Of a DNA stretch of 64,000 nt, positions 53,287-62,677 are shown piece by piece (within the stretch, counting starts at the first letter, position 1; each line of letters starts with the position of its first letter). The position numbers and the translations under genes were made by a program. The DNA lies in the NCBI RefSeq assembly GCF_963422335.1, contig NZ_OY729424.1:2852001-2916000 (forward strand), in the 5' to 3' direction. The notes under the pieces are model-generated. The model worked only from the letters and a program-made list of their open reading frames with translations. It was not told the DNA's origin and did not search any database. This DNA comes from an uncultured Roseateles sp. (GTDB taxonomy: Bacteria > Pseudomonadota > Gammaproteobacteria > Burkholderiales > Burkholderiaceae_C).

Positions 53287-54855
53287 ATGCAGAACACCTA
53301 CACCTACCCCGAGTTCGCCTACCGGCAGAGCGAGGAGCAGCGCCGCGGCGAGTTGCGCCGCCACCCGCTGATCATCATCGGCGCCGGGCCAATAGGCCTG
53401 ACCCTGGCGCTGGACTGCGCGGCGCGCGGCATTGCCACCGTCGTGCTGGACGACAACAACAGCGTCAGCATAGGCTCGCGCGCGGTCTGCTATGCCAAGC
53501 GCACCCTGGAGGTCTGGAACCGCCTGGGTGTTGTCGATCCGCTGCTGGCCCAGGGTGTCAGCTGGCAGGTCGGCAAGGTGTTTTTCCGCGATGAGCTGGC
53601 CTACCAGTTCGACCTGCTGCCGGCGTCGCATCACCAGATGCCGGCGATGATCAATCTGCAGCAGTACTACCTGGAGGAGCAACTGGTCGCCGCCTGCGAC
53701 GAGCATCCGCTGGTGGACCTGCGCTGGAAGCACCGGCTCACCGCGCTGGAGCAGGGCGGTGATGGCGCGCTATTGACGATCGAAACACCTGATGGCAGCT
53801 TCAAGCTGCAAGCCGACTGGGTGGTGGCCTGCGATGGCGCCAACAGCGACACGCGCCGCATGATAGGAGCCGACTTCCAGGGTCAGGTCTTTCAGGACCG
53901 TTTCCTGATCGCCGACGTGGTGATGAAGGCCGACTTCCCGACCGAGCGATGGTTCTGGTTCGATCCGCCATTCCATCCGGGCCAATCGGTGCTGCTGCAC
54001 AAGCAGAGCAACAACGTCTGGCGCATTGACTTCCAGCTGGGCCGCGACGCCGACCCGACCGAGGAGAAGAAACCAGAGAACGTGATTCCGCGCATACGCG
54101 CGATGCTGGGGCCGGACGCCCAGTTCGAGCTTGAGTGGGTGTCGGTCTACCAGTTCGCTTGCCGACGCATCGATCAACTGCGCCACGGCCGCGTGCTGTT
54201 TGCCGGCGATGCCGCGCACCAGGTCTCGCCGTTCGGCGCGCGCGGCGCCAATACCGGCGTGCAGGACTGCGACAACCTGGCCTGGAAACTGGCTGCCGTG
54301 TTGGACGGCACCGCACCCGAAACGCTGCTGGACAGCTACCACGCGGAGCGCGCGTTTGCCGCGGACGACAATCTGCGCCAGTCCACCCGTTCGACCGATT
54401 TCATCACGCCCAAGACCCGTGCCTCGCTGCGCCTGCGCAATGCGGTGCTGGAGCTGGCCAAGACCGAGGCCTTCGCTCGGCCGCTGGTCAACAGCGGGCG
54501 TTTGTCCATGCCCACGCCGTATCGCGAGTCGCCGCTGATCACCGCAGACGAAGACAGCTTCGACGGTGGAGTTGCGCCGGGCAGCCCCTGCGTCGATGCT
54601 CCGCTGCCCGGTGGCGGCTGGTTGCTCGATGCCGTGGGCCGCGGCTTTGTGCTGCTGAGCTTTGGCGCGGTCGGCGACTGCCCTGTGCCGACCCTGCTGG
54701 CTGACGCCTCCGGCCTGCTGGCCGAGCGCTACGACGGTCGCCGCGGTAGCTGCTACCTGATACGCCCCGACCAGTATGTGGCGGCGCGCTGGCGCAGCTT
54801 CGATGCCGCGAAAATCGATGCTGCGCTGCAGCGCAGCCTGGGAGTGACACCGTGA
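53287..54855 (+). CDS. FAD-dependent aromatic hydroxylase, MhaA-like candidate
   Basis: 522 aa class A flavin monooxygenase: IIIGAGPIGLTLALDCAARG (FAD), VVACDGANSDTRRMIG (DG motif) and FAGDAAHQVSPFGARGANTG (GD motif), plus a thioredoxin-like C-terminal domain as in MhpA/PobA relatives. The next gene encodes a 64-aa protein overlapping by 4 bp, and hmgA and fahA follow. This matches the two-component 3-hydroxyphenylacetate 6-hydroxylase MhaAB of Pseudomonas putida, which makes homogentisate. A different phenolic substrate is possible. Confidence 0.85.
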   Translation: MQNTYTYPEFAYRQSEEQRRGELRRHPLIIIGAGPIGLTLALDCAARGIATVVLDDNNSVSIGSRAVCYAKRTLEVWNRLGVVDPLLAQGVSWQVGKVFFRDELAYQFDLLPASHHQMPAMINLQQYYLEEQLVAACDEHPLVDLRWKHRLTALEQGGDGALLTIETPDGSFKLQADWVVACDGANSDTRRMIGADFQGQVFQDRFLIADVVMKADFPTERWFWFDPPFHPGQSVLLHKQSNNVWRIDFQLGRDADPTEEKKPENVIPRIRAMLGPDAQFELEWVSVYQFACRRIDQLRHGRVLFAGDAAHQVSPFGARGANTGVQDCDNLAWKLAAVLDGTAPETLLDSYHAERAFAADDNLRQSTRSTDFITPKTRASLRLRNAVLELAKTEAFARPLVNSGRLSMPTPYRESPLITADEDSFDGGVAPGSPCVDAPLPGGGWLLDAVGRGFVLLSFGAVGDCPVPTLLADASGLLAERYDGRRGSCYLIRPDQYVAARWRSFDAAKIDAALQRSLGVTP

Positions 54856-55046
54856 TGCTCAAACGCGAACCCAACATCCCCGACCCCGATGGCTTCTACG
54901 AAGAGCTGATCAACGCCCAGCGCGACCTGAGCGACGAGCAGGCCGACATGCTGCTGTCAAAGCTGGTGCTGATACTGGCCAATCAGGTGGGCGACCGCGC
55001 GGTGCTGCGCGAAGCGCTGGCTCTGGCGCGAAGCAACACGCTGTAG
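54852..55046 (+). CDS. DUF2783 small protein, candidate hydroxylase coupling component (MhaB-like)
   Basis: 64 aa, helical and acidic (NIPDPDGFYEELINAQRDLSDEQADMLLSKLVLILANQVGD). It starts on GTGATG overlapping the hydroxylase stop, so the two are made together. P. putida MhaB is a coupling protein of about 6.3 kDa encoded beside the flavoprotein MhaA; size and position agree. Function here is inferred from context. Confidence 0.7.
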   Translation: MMLKREPNIPDPDGFYEELINAQRDLSDEQADMLLSKLVLILANQVGDRAVLREALALARSNTL

Positions 55047-55158
55047 CCGACGCCATGTGCTGCCGGGCCTGCCGGTTCGGCACAGCTGTCTGGCGCAGAC
55101 GCACTTCCAACCCTCTCATTCAATCCTTCGTCCTCGTTTCTTCTTTTGACCTAGAGCA

Positions 55159-56133
55159 ATGACCCATCATCTATCCCGTTCCCGTCGTGCCCTGATATCG
55201 CTGAGCCTGACCGCTCTGCTGCCCACCCTGGCCCAGGCCTATCCCGACAAACCGGTGGAGTGGGTGGTGCCTTATCCCGCCGGCGGCGGCACCGATGTGG
55301 TGGCTCGCGTGCTGGCCGAGGCCATGGGCAAGACCCTGGGCCAGACCTTCATCATCAACAACAAGCCCGGGGCGGCCACCAATATCGGCGCTGACTATGT
55401 GGCCAAGTCCAAGGCCGATGGCCAGGTCCTGCTCACCGCTGACACCGGCACCCTGGCCGCCAACCCCTGGCTGTACAGCAAGCTGGCCTACAGGGCCGAG
55501 CAAGACCTGGCACCGGTTGGCTTGATCGCCCGCTTCCCGTTGCTGCTGGTCGTCAACACCGCCGTGCCGGCCAAGGACTTCAAGGAGTTCCTTGCCTGGG
55601 CCAAGGCGCAGCCCAATCTGAACTACGCCACGCCGGGCGCGGGCAGCCCGCACCATCTGGCGATGGAGTTGCTGCGCGACAAGACCAAGCTGACCCTGAC
55701 GCACATTCCGTACCGCGGCGCCGCGCCGGCGATGCAGGACGTGATCGGCGGCCAGGTGCCCTTCATGTTCCTGGACACAGCGGCCGCCTACCCGCACCTG
55801 TTGTCCGGCAAGCTGCGTGCGGTGGGCGTGGCCAGCCCGGCGCGGGTCAAGACCTTCGAGCAGGTGCCGACGCTGAACGAGCAGGGCCTGGCCGGATTCG
55901 AGGCCTATGCCTGGCAGGGCCTGATGGTGCCGGCCGGCACGCCGGCGCCGGTGATCGCTACCTTGAACAAGGCGTTGCAGGATGCGCTGGCCAGTACGCC
56001 GGTGAAGGCTCGTTTCCAGGTGCTGGGGCTGGAGTCCCTGGGTGGCACGCCCGACCAGATGCGCGTCTACTGGGGCAAGGAGCGCGACAAATGGGGCAGC
56101 GTCATCAAGGCCGCAGGCATCAAGCTTGATTGA
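55159..56133 (+). CDS. Bug-family tripartite tricarboxylate transporter binding protein
   Basis: 324 aa with a signal peptide (cleaved after AQA) and the Bug signature: YPDKPVEWVVPYPAGGGTDVVARVLAE, NKPGAATNIGADYVAK, YRGAAPAMQDVIGGQVPFMF. These periplasmic proteins bind organic acids for TctAB-type transporters and are very abundant in Burkholderiales. No tctAB genes are adjacent. In the block it probably recruits an aromatic or carboxylic acid for uptake. Confidence 0.92.
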   Translation: MTHHLSRSRRALISLSLTALLPTLAQAYPDKPVEWVVPYPAGGGTDVVARVLAEAMGKTLGQTFIINNKPGAATNIGADYVAKSKADGQVLLTADTGTLAANPWLYSKLAYRAEQDLAPVGLIARFPLLLVVNTAVPAKDFKEFLAWAKAQPNLNYATPGAGSPHHLAMELLRDKTKLTLTHIPYRGAAPAMQDVIGGQVPFMFLDTAAAYPHLLSGKLRAVGVASPARVKTFEQVPTLNEQGLAGFEAYAWQGLMVPAGTPAPVIATLNKALQDALASTPVKARFQVLGLESLGGTPDQMRVYWGKERDKWGSVIKAAGIKLD

Positions 56134-56149
56134 TCACACAGGGGAGCAC

Positions 56150-57433
56150 ATGAGCACCATCCACTACCAAAGTGGCTTCGGCAACCAGCATGCCAGCGAG
56201 GCGATAGCCGGCAGCCTGCCGTTGGGCCGCAACAGCCCCCAGCAGGTGGCGCATGGCCTGTACGCAGAGTTGCTGTCCGGCGCGGCCTTCACCGCGCCGC
56301 GGGCCGACAATCTGCGCACCTGGCTCTACCGCCGCCAGCCTTCAGTGGTCGTCGGTAGCTACCAGCCGCTGGCCCATGCCGGACTGAAGACGGGCGCCAA
56401 GGACGGTGTCGCGGCACCGCCCGACCCGATGCGCTGGGCACCGCAGCCGCTGCTGGACGGGCCGCATGACTTCATCGCCGGTCTGCGCACCCTGGTGCTC
56501 AATGGTGACCCCGATGCGCAGACCGGCATGGCCGCCCATGTCTACAGCGCCAACCAGTCGATGGAGAGACGCGCCTTCGTCAATGCCGACGGCGAGCTGC
56601 TGATCGTGCCGGAGCAGGGCGCCTTGACGATCACCACCGAGCTGGGCGTGCTCGAAGTTGCGCCGGGCGAGATCGCCTTGCTGCCGCGCGGCATGGCCTT
56701 CAAGGTGGCCGTCAGCGGCCCCTCGCGCGGCTATGTTTGCGAGAACTACGGTGCCGCTTTCCGCCTGCCCGAGCTGGGCCCGATTGGCTCCAACGGGCTG
56801 GCCAATCCGCGTGACTTCCAGGCCCCCGTCGCAGCCTTCGAAGCCGAGGCCGGCGCCTACGAAATCGTCAAGAAATACGGCGGCCGGCTGTGGACGGCGC
56901 AACAGGACCACACGCCGTTCAATGTGGTCGCCTGGCACGGCAATCTGACGCCCTACAAGTACGACACGAAACACTTCATGGTGATAGGCTCGATCAGCTT
57001 CGACCACCCCGACCCCAGCATCTTCACCGTGCTGACCTCGCCCAGCGACACTGCGGGTTGGGCCAATGTGGACTTCGTGATCTTCCCGCCGCGCTGGCTG
57101 GTGGCCGAAGACACCTTCCGCCCGCCCTGGTACCACCGCAATGTGATGAGCGAGTTCATGGGCCTGGTGCAGGGCCAGTACGACGCCAAGCCCGAAGGCT
57201 TCAAGCCAGGTGGCGCCAGCCTGCACAACAGCATGGTGCCGCACGGCCCCGACACCGAGGCCTTCGCCAGGGCATCGAACGCCGCACTGGCACCCCACAA
57301 GCTGGACAATACGCTGGCCTTCATGTTCGAGACGCGCTGGCGCCTGCTGCCGACGGCGTATGCGATGCAGGGCGCCGGGCTGGAAACGACCTATGCCGAG
57401 TGCTGGACTGCACTGGCTGATAATTTCGAATGA
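56150..57433 (+). CDS. hmgA: homogentisate 1,2-dioxygenase
   Basis: 427 aa. The N-terminus YQSGFGNQHASEAI is typical of the family, and the iron ligands are present: His and Glu in YHRNVMSEFMG, and a second His in LHNSMVPHGPD. It opens homogentisate to maleylacetoacetate. GGGGAGCAC precedes the ATG. fahA follows after 57 bp. Confidence 0.96.
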   Translation: MSTIHYQSGFGNQHASEAIAGSLPLGRNSPQQVAHGLYAELLSGAAFTAPRADNLRTWLYRRQPSVVVGSYQPLAHAGLKTGAKDGVAAPPDPMRWAPQPLLDGPHDFIAGLRTLVLNGDPDAQTGMAAHVYSANQSMERRAFVNADGELLIVPEQGALTITTELGVLEVAPGEIALLPRGMAFKVAVSGPSRGYVCENYGAAFRLPELGPIGSNGLANPRDFQAPVAAFEAEAGAYEIVKKYGGRLWTAQQDHTPFNVVAWHGNLTPYKYDTKHFMVIGSISFDHPDPSIFTVLTSPSDTAGWANVDFVIFPPRWLVAEDTFRPPWYHRNVMSEFMGLVQGQYDAKPEGFKPGGASLHNSMVPHGPDTEAFARASNAALAPHKLDNTLAFMFETRWRLLPTAYAMQGAGLETTYAECWTALADNFE

Positions 57434-57490
57434 CTTGCGGGACAGACCTGAAGCGCGAGCATCTGCTCTGTCCCCAACTGACTGGAAAAA

Positions 57491-58828
57491 ATGAGCCTCA
57501 TCGACCACACCCATGACCCACTGGCCCGCAGCTGGGTCGCATCGGCCAACGCCGAAGACACCGATTTCCCCATCCAGAATCTGCCCTTCGGGCGCTTTCG
57601 TCGCGCCGGCACGGGCGAGGACTGGCGCCTCGGCGTGGCCATCGGCGACCAGATTCTGGACCTGAAGCTGGCCGTGGGCGCCGGCCCCTGGGACCTGCGC
57701 TGGAGCAGCGGCCTGCAGCGCCTGCTCGAGGTGCTGGCCGTTGGCAACCTGAACGCCTTCATGGCCCTGAGTGCCGCCGAACGCCGCTCGGTGCGCCACG
57801 GCCTGTTCGCCGGCCTGCGCGAAGGCAGCCTGGGCGAGGCGGCCTTGCAGCCCTGCCTGGTTCCCCAGGCAGCGGCCGAGATGAGCCTGCCCTGCTTCAT
57901 CGGCGACTACACCGACTTCTACACCGGCATCCACCATGCCACGACGGTGGGCAAGCTGTTCCGCCCCGACAACCCCTTGCTGCCCAACTACAAATGGGTG
58001 CCCATCGGCTACCACGGCCGGGTCTCGTCGATCGGCGTCAGCGGCTCCACCGTGCGCCGCCCCTTGGGCCAGCTGAAGGCCCCGGACAGCGAGGTGCCTG
58101 TGTTCAGCGCCTGCAAGCGGCTGGACTATGAGCTGGAGCTGGCCGCCTTCGTGGCCGGTGGCAATGCGCTGGGCGAGCCCGTCGCGATGGCCAAGGCTGA
58201 CGAGCATCTGTTCGGCGTGACCCTGCTCAACGACTGGTCGGCCCGCGACATCCAGGCCTGGGAATACCAGCCGCTGGGGCCCTTCCTGTCCAAGAGCTTT
58301 GGCAGCACGATCTCGCCCTGGATCGTCACCATGGACGCGCTGGAGCCCTTCCGCGTGCCCACTGCCCGTCCCGAGGGTGACCCGCAGCCGCTGCCCTATC
58401 TCGACTCGGCCAAGAACCGCGCCGAGGGCGGCTACGACCTCGTGCTGGAAGTCTGGCTGCAGACCGCGGCGATGCGTGACAAGGGCGAGCCGGCCACCCG
58501 GCTGATGCGCTCCAACTACAAGCACGCCTACTGGACGCTGGCGCAGATGCTGACCCACCACGCCAGCAATGGCTGCAATCTGCAACCGGGCGACATGATG
58601 GGCACCGGCACGCTGTCCGGTCCCGAGGCGGGCGAGGGCGGCTCCATGCTGGAGCTGAGCCAGGGCGGCAAGCAGGCCATGACACTGCCCAATGGCGAGC
58701 AGCGCACCTTCTTGCTCGACGGCGACACGGTGATCTTGCGTGCTCATACTGCCAGGGCCGGCGCACGGCGCATAGGCTTCGGCGACTGCTCGGCAACGAT
58801 CACGCCGGCGCCGTCAAGCATTTCATAA
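57491..58828 (+). CDS. fahA: fumarylacetoacetase
   Basis: 445 aa with the FAH fold. Metal and catalytic segments are GDYTDFYTGIHHATTVG, DYELELAAFV and NDWSARDIQAWEYQPLGPF. It splits fumarylacetoacetate into fumarate and acetoacetate, ending homogentisate breakdown. The isomerase between HmgA and FahA is not encoded in this window. A terminator follows, closing the block. Confidence 0.96.
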   Translation: MSLIDHTHDPLARSWVASANAEDTDFPIQNLPFGRFRRAGTGEDWRLGVAIGDQILDLKLAVGAGPWDLRWSSGLQRLLEVLAVGNLNAFMALSAAERRSVRHGLFAGLREGSLGEAALQPCLVPQAAAEMSLPCFIGDYTDFYTGIHHATTVGKLFRPDNPLLPNYKWVPIGYHGRVSSIGVSGSTVRRPLGQLKAPDSEVPVFSACKRLDYELELAAFVAGGNALGEPVAMAKADEHLFGVTLLNDWSARDIQAWEYQPLGPFLSKSFGSTISPWIVTMDALEPFRVPTARPEGDPQPLPYLDSAKNRAEGGYDLVLEVWLQTAAMRDKGEPATRLMRSNYKHAYWTLAQMLTHHASNGCNLQPGDMMGTGTLSGPEAGEGGSMLELSQGGKQAMTLPNGEQRTFLLDGDTVILRAHTARAGARRIGFGDCSATITPAPSSIS

Positions 58829-58858
58829 CGCTGTAACACCACTGGCTAGAATCTCTCT

Positions 58859-58889
58859 CACCACCTCCGTATCGCGGAGGTGGTTTTTT
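58859..58889 (+). terminator. intrinsic terminator after fahA
   Basis: CCACCTCCG-TATCG-CGGAGGTGG, perfect 9-bp stem followed by six T residues. Confidence 0.92.
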
Positions 58890-58936
58890 ATTTGAGCTGC
58901 GTACCAGCGGCCAAACCAACATAGAGAGGGATTCCC

Positions 58937-59437
58937 ATGAAAAAGATCATCGTTCTGGCGCTCGCCGCCGCATGTGCCGCTCCGGTTCTGGCCGCTGACT
59001 TCTATGTCGGCGCAGACGTCGGCCGCAACCGTTTCGACGACGAAGGCCTGAAGCTGAACAAGACCGGCGCCAGCGTTTTTGGCGGCTATGTCGTCAATGA
59101 CAACATCGCCATCGAAGCCGGCTACCGCCGACTCGTCAACGGCACCGCTACCTTCGGCGCGACCAAGGTGGACATCGACGCCCATGCGCTGCAACTGTCG
59201 GGCGTGTTCTCGACGCCTGTTGCCACGAACCTGAGCCTGTTCGGCCGCCTGGGCATCAACAGTCTGAAGGTCAAGGCCTCGTCCAATATCGGCGGCGGCA
59301 GCGACAGCCAGACCAAGGCCTTGTTCGGTGTCGGTGCGCGTTATGCCGTCTCTCCGCAAGTCGGCCTGCGCGTCGAGTTCCAGAAGCCCGCCAGCGACTT
59401 CAGCGTGATTTCCGCCGGCGTCGACTTCCGCTTCTGA
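58937..59437 (+). CDS. small outer-membrane beta-barrel protein
   Basis: 166 aa with a signal peptide (MKKIIVLALAAACAAPVLA) and alternating beta strands (ADFYVGADVGRNRF; FGGYVVNDNIAIEAGYRRL; LFGVGARYAVSPQVGLRVEF) ending in FRF, the C-terminal Phe signal for outer-membrane insertion. It resembles the OmpA-like/OmpW-size eight-stranded barrels. Lone gene between two terminators; role unknown. Confidence 0.85.
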   Translation: MKKIIVLALAAACAAPVLAADFYVGADVGRNRFDDEGLKLNKTGASVFGGYVVNDNIAIEAGYRRLVNGTATFGATKVDIDAHALQLSGVFSTPVATNLSLFGRLGINSLKVKASSNIGGGSDSQTKALFGVGARYAVSPQVGLRVEFQKPASDFSVISAGVDFRF

Positions 59438-59460
59438 TACCCGGCAGTCTTGTCGGCCCG

Positions 59461-59492
59461 AGGGCTGCTTGCATGGGCAAGCAGCCCTTTTT
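59461..59492 (+). terminator. intrinsic terminator after the barrel gene
   Basis: AGGGCTGCTTGC-ATGG-GCAAGCAGCCCT, perfect 12-bp stem running into TTTTT. Confidence 0.92.
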
Positions 59493-59713
59493 CTTTGGAT
59501 GATTCGGTCACCCGGGGTGCCCCGCAGCGGACATCTTGCACAGCGCTAGCCAACGTAAGCTGGCTGCAATGAAGTTCAACAAAGCGCAACGCGATCGCCG
59601 CGGCGCGGGGTTCAACGCTAGATTGGCTGGGTCGACGCACCGGCCTGCGCCTGGTGCCGTTGCCGCAGCGATGGCCCGAGACCCGCCGCCGAATAATTCA
59701 TAGGAGAAACGAA

Positions 59714-62362
59714 ATGAACAAGCCTGTTTTCAAGAAGAAGCTGCTGCCCCATCTGATTGCCGTGACGCTGGGCACAATGTCGTTGCAGACCTATGCCGCC
59801 GATGAGGTGGCACCGAAGGACGCGGCCGCTCCGAAGAAGGTGGAGTCGCTGGACACGGTGGAGATCCGCGGGGTGGCCGCGACGCTGCGAAAGAACCTGG
59901 CCGAAAAGCGCGAGGCGGTGAACATCGTCGACTCCATCTCGGCCGAAGACGTGGGCAAGTTCCCGGACAAGAACGTGGCGGACTCCCTGCAGCGCGTGCC
60001 CGGCATTTCGGTGGATCGCACCTGGGGTGAAGGCCGCGACATATTTGTGCGCGGCACCGACAAGAATCTCAACATGACCCAGTTGAATGGCCAGGGTGTG
60101 GCCTCGGCCTACTGGTGGAACAACGACAAGCAAAGCCGCGGCTTCAACTACGACATCCTGCCCTCGGAAGTGATCGGTAGCCTGGATGTCTACAAGAGCC
60201 CCTCGGCCGACCTGGACGAGGGCAGCATCGGCGGCCTGGTCAATGTCAAGACCCGCAAGCCGCTGAGCTTCAAGGAGCGCTTCACGGCCTCGGCCTCGGT
60301 GGAGGCGACGTACAGCAAGTTGCCCGGCAAGACCGATCCGCAGATGTCGGGGCTGTTGAACTGGAAGAATGAAGACAACACGCTGGGCATGCTGGTGTCG
60401 CTGAGCAAGCAAAAGCGCACGATGCGCCGCGACGGCCTGGAGAACTTCACCTGCGGCTGCAAGTACACGATTGTCGATGCCGCGACCAATGCGCAAACGC
60501 CCGACACGCTGGTGGCCTGGGGCGGCGGCTCGGCCATCTTCCGCCAGGACCGCGAGCGCGACACCGCCAATGTCACGCTGCAGCTGCGTCCAAACAATCG
60601 CACCGAACTGTCTGTGAATTACCTCAATTCAGACATGAAGATGAACAACAGCAACCAGAACTATCTGTGGATGGGCGGGGGGCTGGATGACATTCCGGGC
60701 ACGGGCAAGCTGACCGTGACCAACCCCAAGTTCATCACCACTGGCGACGGCACCAAGGCCTTGGTGAGCGGCACCGTGGGTCCGGGCGCGGCGGCCTTCG
60801 AGCCTATCTTCCGCGAGTCCTACGTCAAGTCCAGCGTGCTGGATTTCGAGGGCACCTACGATGCCGACCAATGGCGTGCGCACTTCCAGGCCGGCACCAC
60901 CTCCGGCCAGGGCGGCAGCCTGCATGACCGCAACATGCCGTTTGGCGGCGCCTCCCGCGTCAGCATCAATCTGGGCCCGGATCTCTATGAGTGGAAGTAC
61001 CTGGACAGCAATCCGCTGGACCCCAAGGCCCTGTCGCTGACACTGAACAATGCGCTGGGCGGCGCGCGCGACTGGATCCGCAAGATGGAGGCCAAGGAAA
61101 ACTATGCCCAGGCGGACCTGAGCTACGACATCACCGGCTCCGTCATCACCGACATCAAGGCAGGCATCAAGCTGCGCGACAACACCGTCCAGAATCACCG
61201 TTCGATCGGCAACTTCGATACCAGCAAGGCCACCTGGGTGCCGTTCTCGCTGGCCGATGTGTCGACCGGCCCGTCGCCGCTGCTGAGCCAGGCTGCGGCC
61301 ACCGCCGGCTCGCTGACCCAGTACGCCTGGGTCGACGATGCGCTGACGCAAAAGGTCTTCGACATGTACGCCAAGGGCATGGTCTACAAGGACTCGACCG
61401 GCGAGTACTACAAGATCAACGAGAAGATCACCGCGCTCTATGCCAAGGCCGACTTTGCCGTCGATCAGTGGCGCGGCGACTTCGGTGCCCGGCTGGTGAA
61501 GACCAAGCAGACCTCGGAGGCCTACCAGGGCGTTTCGGGCACGGCCGGATATGGCATCCGCAGCACGAGCACCAGCTACAACGACTTCCTGCCCAGCCTG
61601 AACGTGGTCTACCAGCTGCGCAAGGACCTGGTGGCGCGTGGCGCGGTGTCGCGCGTGATGGCTCGCAACACCTACAGCGACCTCAGCTCGACGGTGGAGA
61701 TTGCCGGCACCGGCAACACCGCCACGGCCGGCAATCCCTTCCTGAAGCAGGTCCATGCCAACCAGGCCGAGCTGGGGGTGGAGTGGTACTTCGCCGACGC
61801 CTCGCTGCTGTCGGCCACTGCCTTCACCAAGAAGCTGGACACCTTTGTCTACACGACAGTGGCCGATGAGATCGTGGACGGCAAGAAGCTCCAGGTCAAG
61901 CGCCCGCACAACGCCGACAACGGCGCCAAGATCAGCGGTCTCGAACTGCAGTGGCAGCAGTCATTCGGCAGCAGCGGTTTCGGCTCTGTTGTCAACTACA
62001 CCTTGACCGATGCCACCTCGGGCGCCACGCCCGGCGGCCAGGCGCTGAAGGTGGTGGGCAACTCCAAGAACCAGCTCAACCTCACCGGCTACTACGAGAA
62101 GAATGGCATCAGCCTGCGCCTGTCGTACAACTACCGTGACAAGTCCTATGGCGGCCTGGACTTTGGTGGCCAGGACGTGAACAGCGCCTATGGCCAGTGG
62201 GATGCCACGGCCAGCTGGGACATCACGCCCAAGCTGACCCTGTACGCATCGGGTGTGAACCTGACCAACTCGGTCTACCGCACCAACACCACGGACGGCG
62301 TGCCGGTGGGCGTGTATGAGAACGGAGCCCGCTACACCGTCGGACTGCGCGCCAAGTTCTAG
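59714..62362 (+). CDS. TonB-dependent receptor
   Basis: 882 aa with a signal peptide (cleaved after TYA), a plug domain (EAVNIVDSISAEDVGKFPDKNVADSLQRVPGISV; IFVRGTDKNLNMTQLNGQ; PSEVIGSLDVYKSPSADLDEGSIGGLVNV) and a barrel ending in AKF. The plug matches the Xanthomonas/Caulobacter-type receptors often used for carbohydrates or related nutrients. TAGGAGAAACGAA precedes the ATG. A tryptophan-halogenase gene lies close by on the other strand, a recurring association. Ligand unknown. Confidence 0.92.
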   Translation: MNKPVFKKKLLPHLIAVTLGTMSLQTYAADEVAPKDAAAPKKVESLDTVEIRGVAATLRKNLAEKREAVNIVDSISAEDVGKFPDKNVADSLQRVPGISVDRTWGEGRDIFVRGTDKNLNMTQLNGQGVASAYWWNNDKQSRGFNYDILPSEVIGSLDVYKSPSADLDEGSIGGLVNVKTRKPLSFKERFTASASVEATYSKLPGKTDPQMSGLLNWKNEDNTLGMLVSLSKQKRTMRRDGLENFTCGCKYTIVDAATNAQTPDTLVAWGGGSAIFRQDRERDTANVTLQLRPNNRTELSVNYLNSDMKMNNSNQNYLWMGGGLDDIPGTGKLTVTNPKFITTGDGTKALVSGTVGPGAAAFEPIFRESYVKSSVLDFEGTYDADQWRAHFQAGTTSGQGGSLHDRNMPFGGASRVSINLGPDLYEWKYLDSNPLDPKALSLTLNNALGGARDWIRKMEAKENYAQADLSYDITGSVITDIKAGIKLRDNTVQNHRSIGNFDTSKATWVPFSLADVSTGPSPLLSQAAATAGSLTQYAWVDDALTQKVFDMYAKGMVYKDSTGEYYKINEKITALYAKADFAVDQWRGDFGARLVKTKQTSEAYQGVSGTAGYGIRSTSTSYNDFLPSLNVVYQLRKDLVARGAVSRVMARNTYSDLSSTVEIAGTGNTATAGNPFLKQVHANQAELGVEWYFADASLLSATAFTKKLDTFVYTTVADEIVDGKKLQVKRPHNADNGAKISGLELQWQQSFGSSGFGSVVNYTLTDATSGATPGGQALKVVGNSKNQLNLTGYYEKNGISLRLSYNYRDKSYGGLDFGGQDVNSAYGQWDATASWDITPKLTLYASGVNLTNSVYRTNTTDGVPVGVYENGARYTVGLRAKF

Positions 62363-62366
62363 GCCA

Positions 62367-62395
62367 CCGAATCAGCCTGCAACGGGCTGATTCGG
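62367..62395 (+). terminator. terminator-like hairpin after the TonB receptor
   Basis: CCGAATCAGCC/GGCTGATTCGG, perfect 11-bp stem with a 7-base loop, starting 5 bp after the stop codon. There is no T tract, so it is a weak or factor-dependent terminator. Confidence 0.6.
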
Positions 62396-62404
62396 CCCCA
62401 AGCG

Positions 62405-62677
62405 ATGGACATGAAGAAGCGCAAATTCACCGAAACCGAGATCCTGCGCTTCCTCAGGCAGGCCCAAGCCGGCCTGAGGGTCCAGGAGCTGTGTCGCAGC
62501 GGCGGCTTCAGTGACACCAGCTTCTACAAATGGCGTGCCAAATACGGCATCGAGCCGGCCCCTGAGTCGAGGCGCCTGCTGGAGCTCGAGGGTGAGAACG
62601 CCGAGCTGAAGAGGCTGCTGGCCGAAGCCCAGCTCCGCATTCATACGCTGAAGTGCCAGTTCGACGTTCAGCCCTGA
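62405..62677 (+). CDS. orphan IS3-type transposase OrfA-like protein
   Basis: 90 aa with the HTH and leucine-zipper layout of IS3-group OrfA: KKRKFTETEILRFLRQAQAG, VQELCRSGGFSDTSFYKWRAKYG, then LLELEGENAELKRLLAEAQLR. There is no orfB, no terminal repeat and no target duplication visible, so it is a remnant or a domesticated DNA-binding protein. Its 3' end overlaps the convergent halogenase gene by 10 bp. Confidence 0.8.
   Translation: MDMKKRKFTETEILRFLRQAQAGLRVQELCRSGGFSDTSFYKWRAKYGIEPAPESRRLLELEGENAELKRLLAEAQLRIHTLKCQFDVQP

Noticed and set aside
56342..58747. 801-codon minus-strand frame across hmgA and fahA
   Set aside because: Both genes underneath are certain by conserved catalytic residues; the antisense frame has no recognisable fold.
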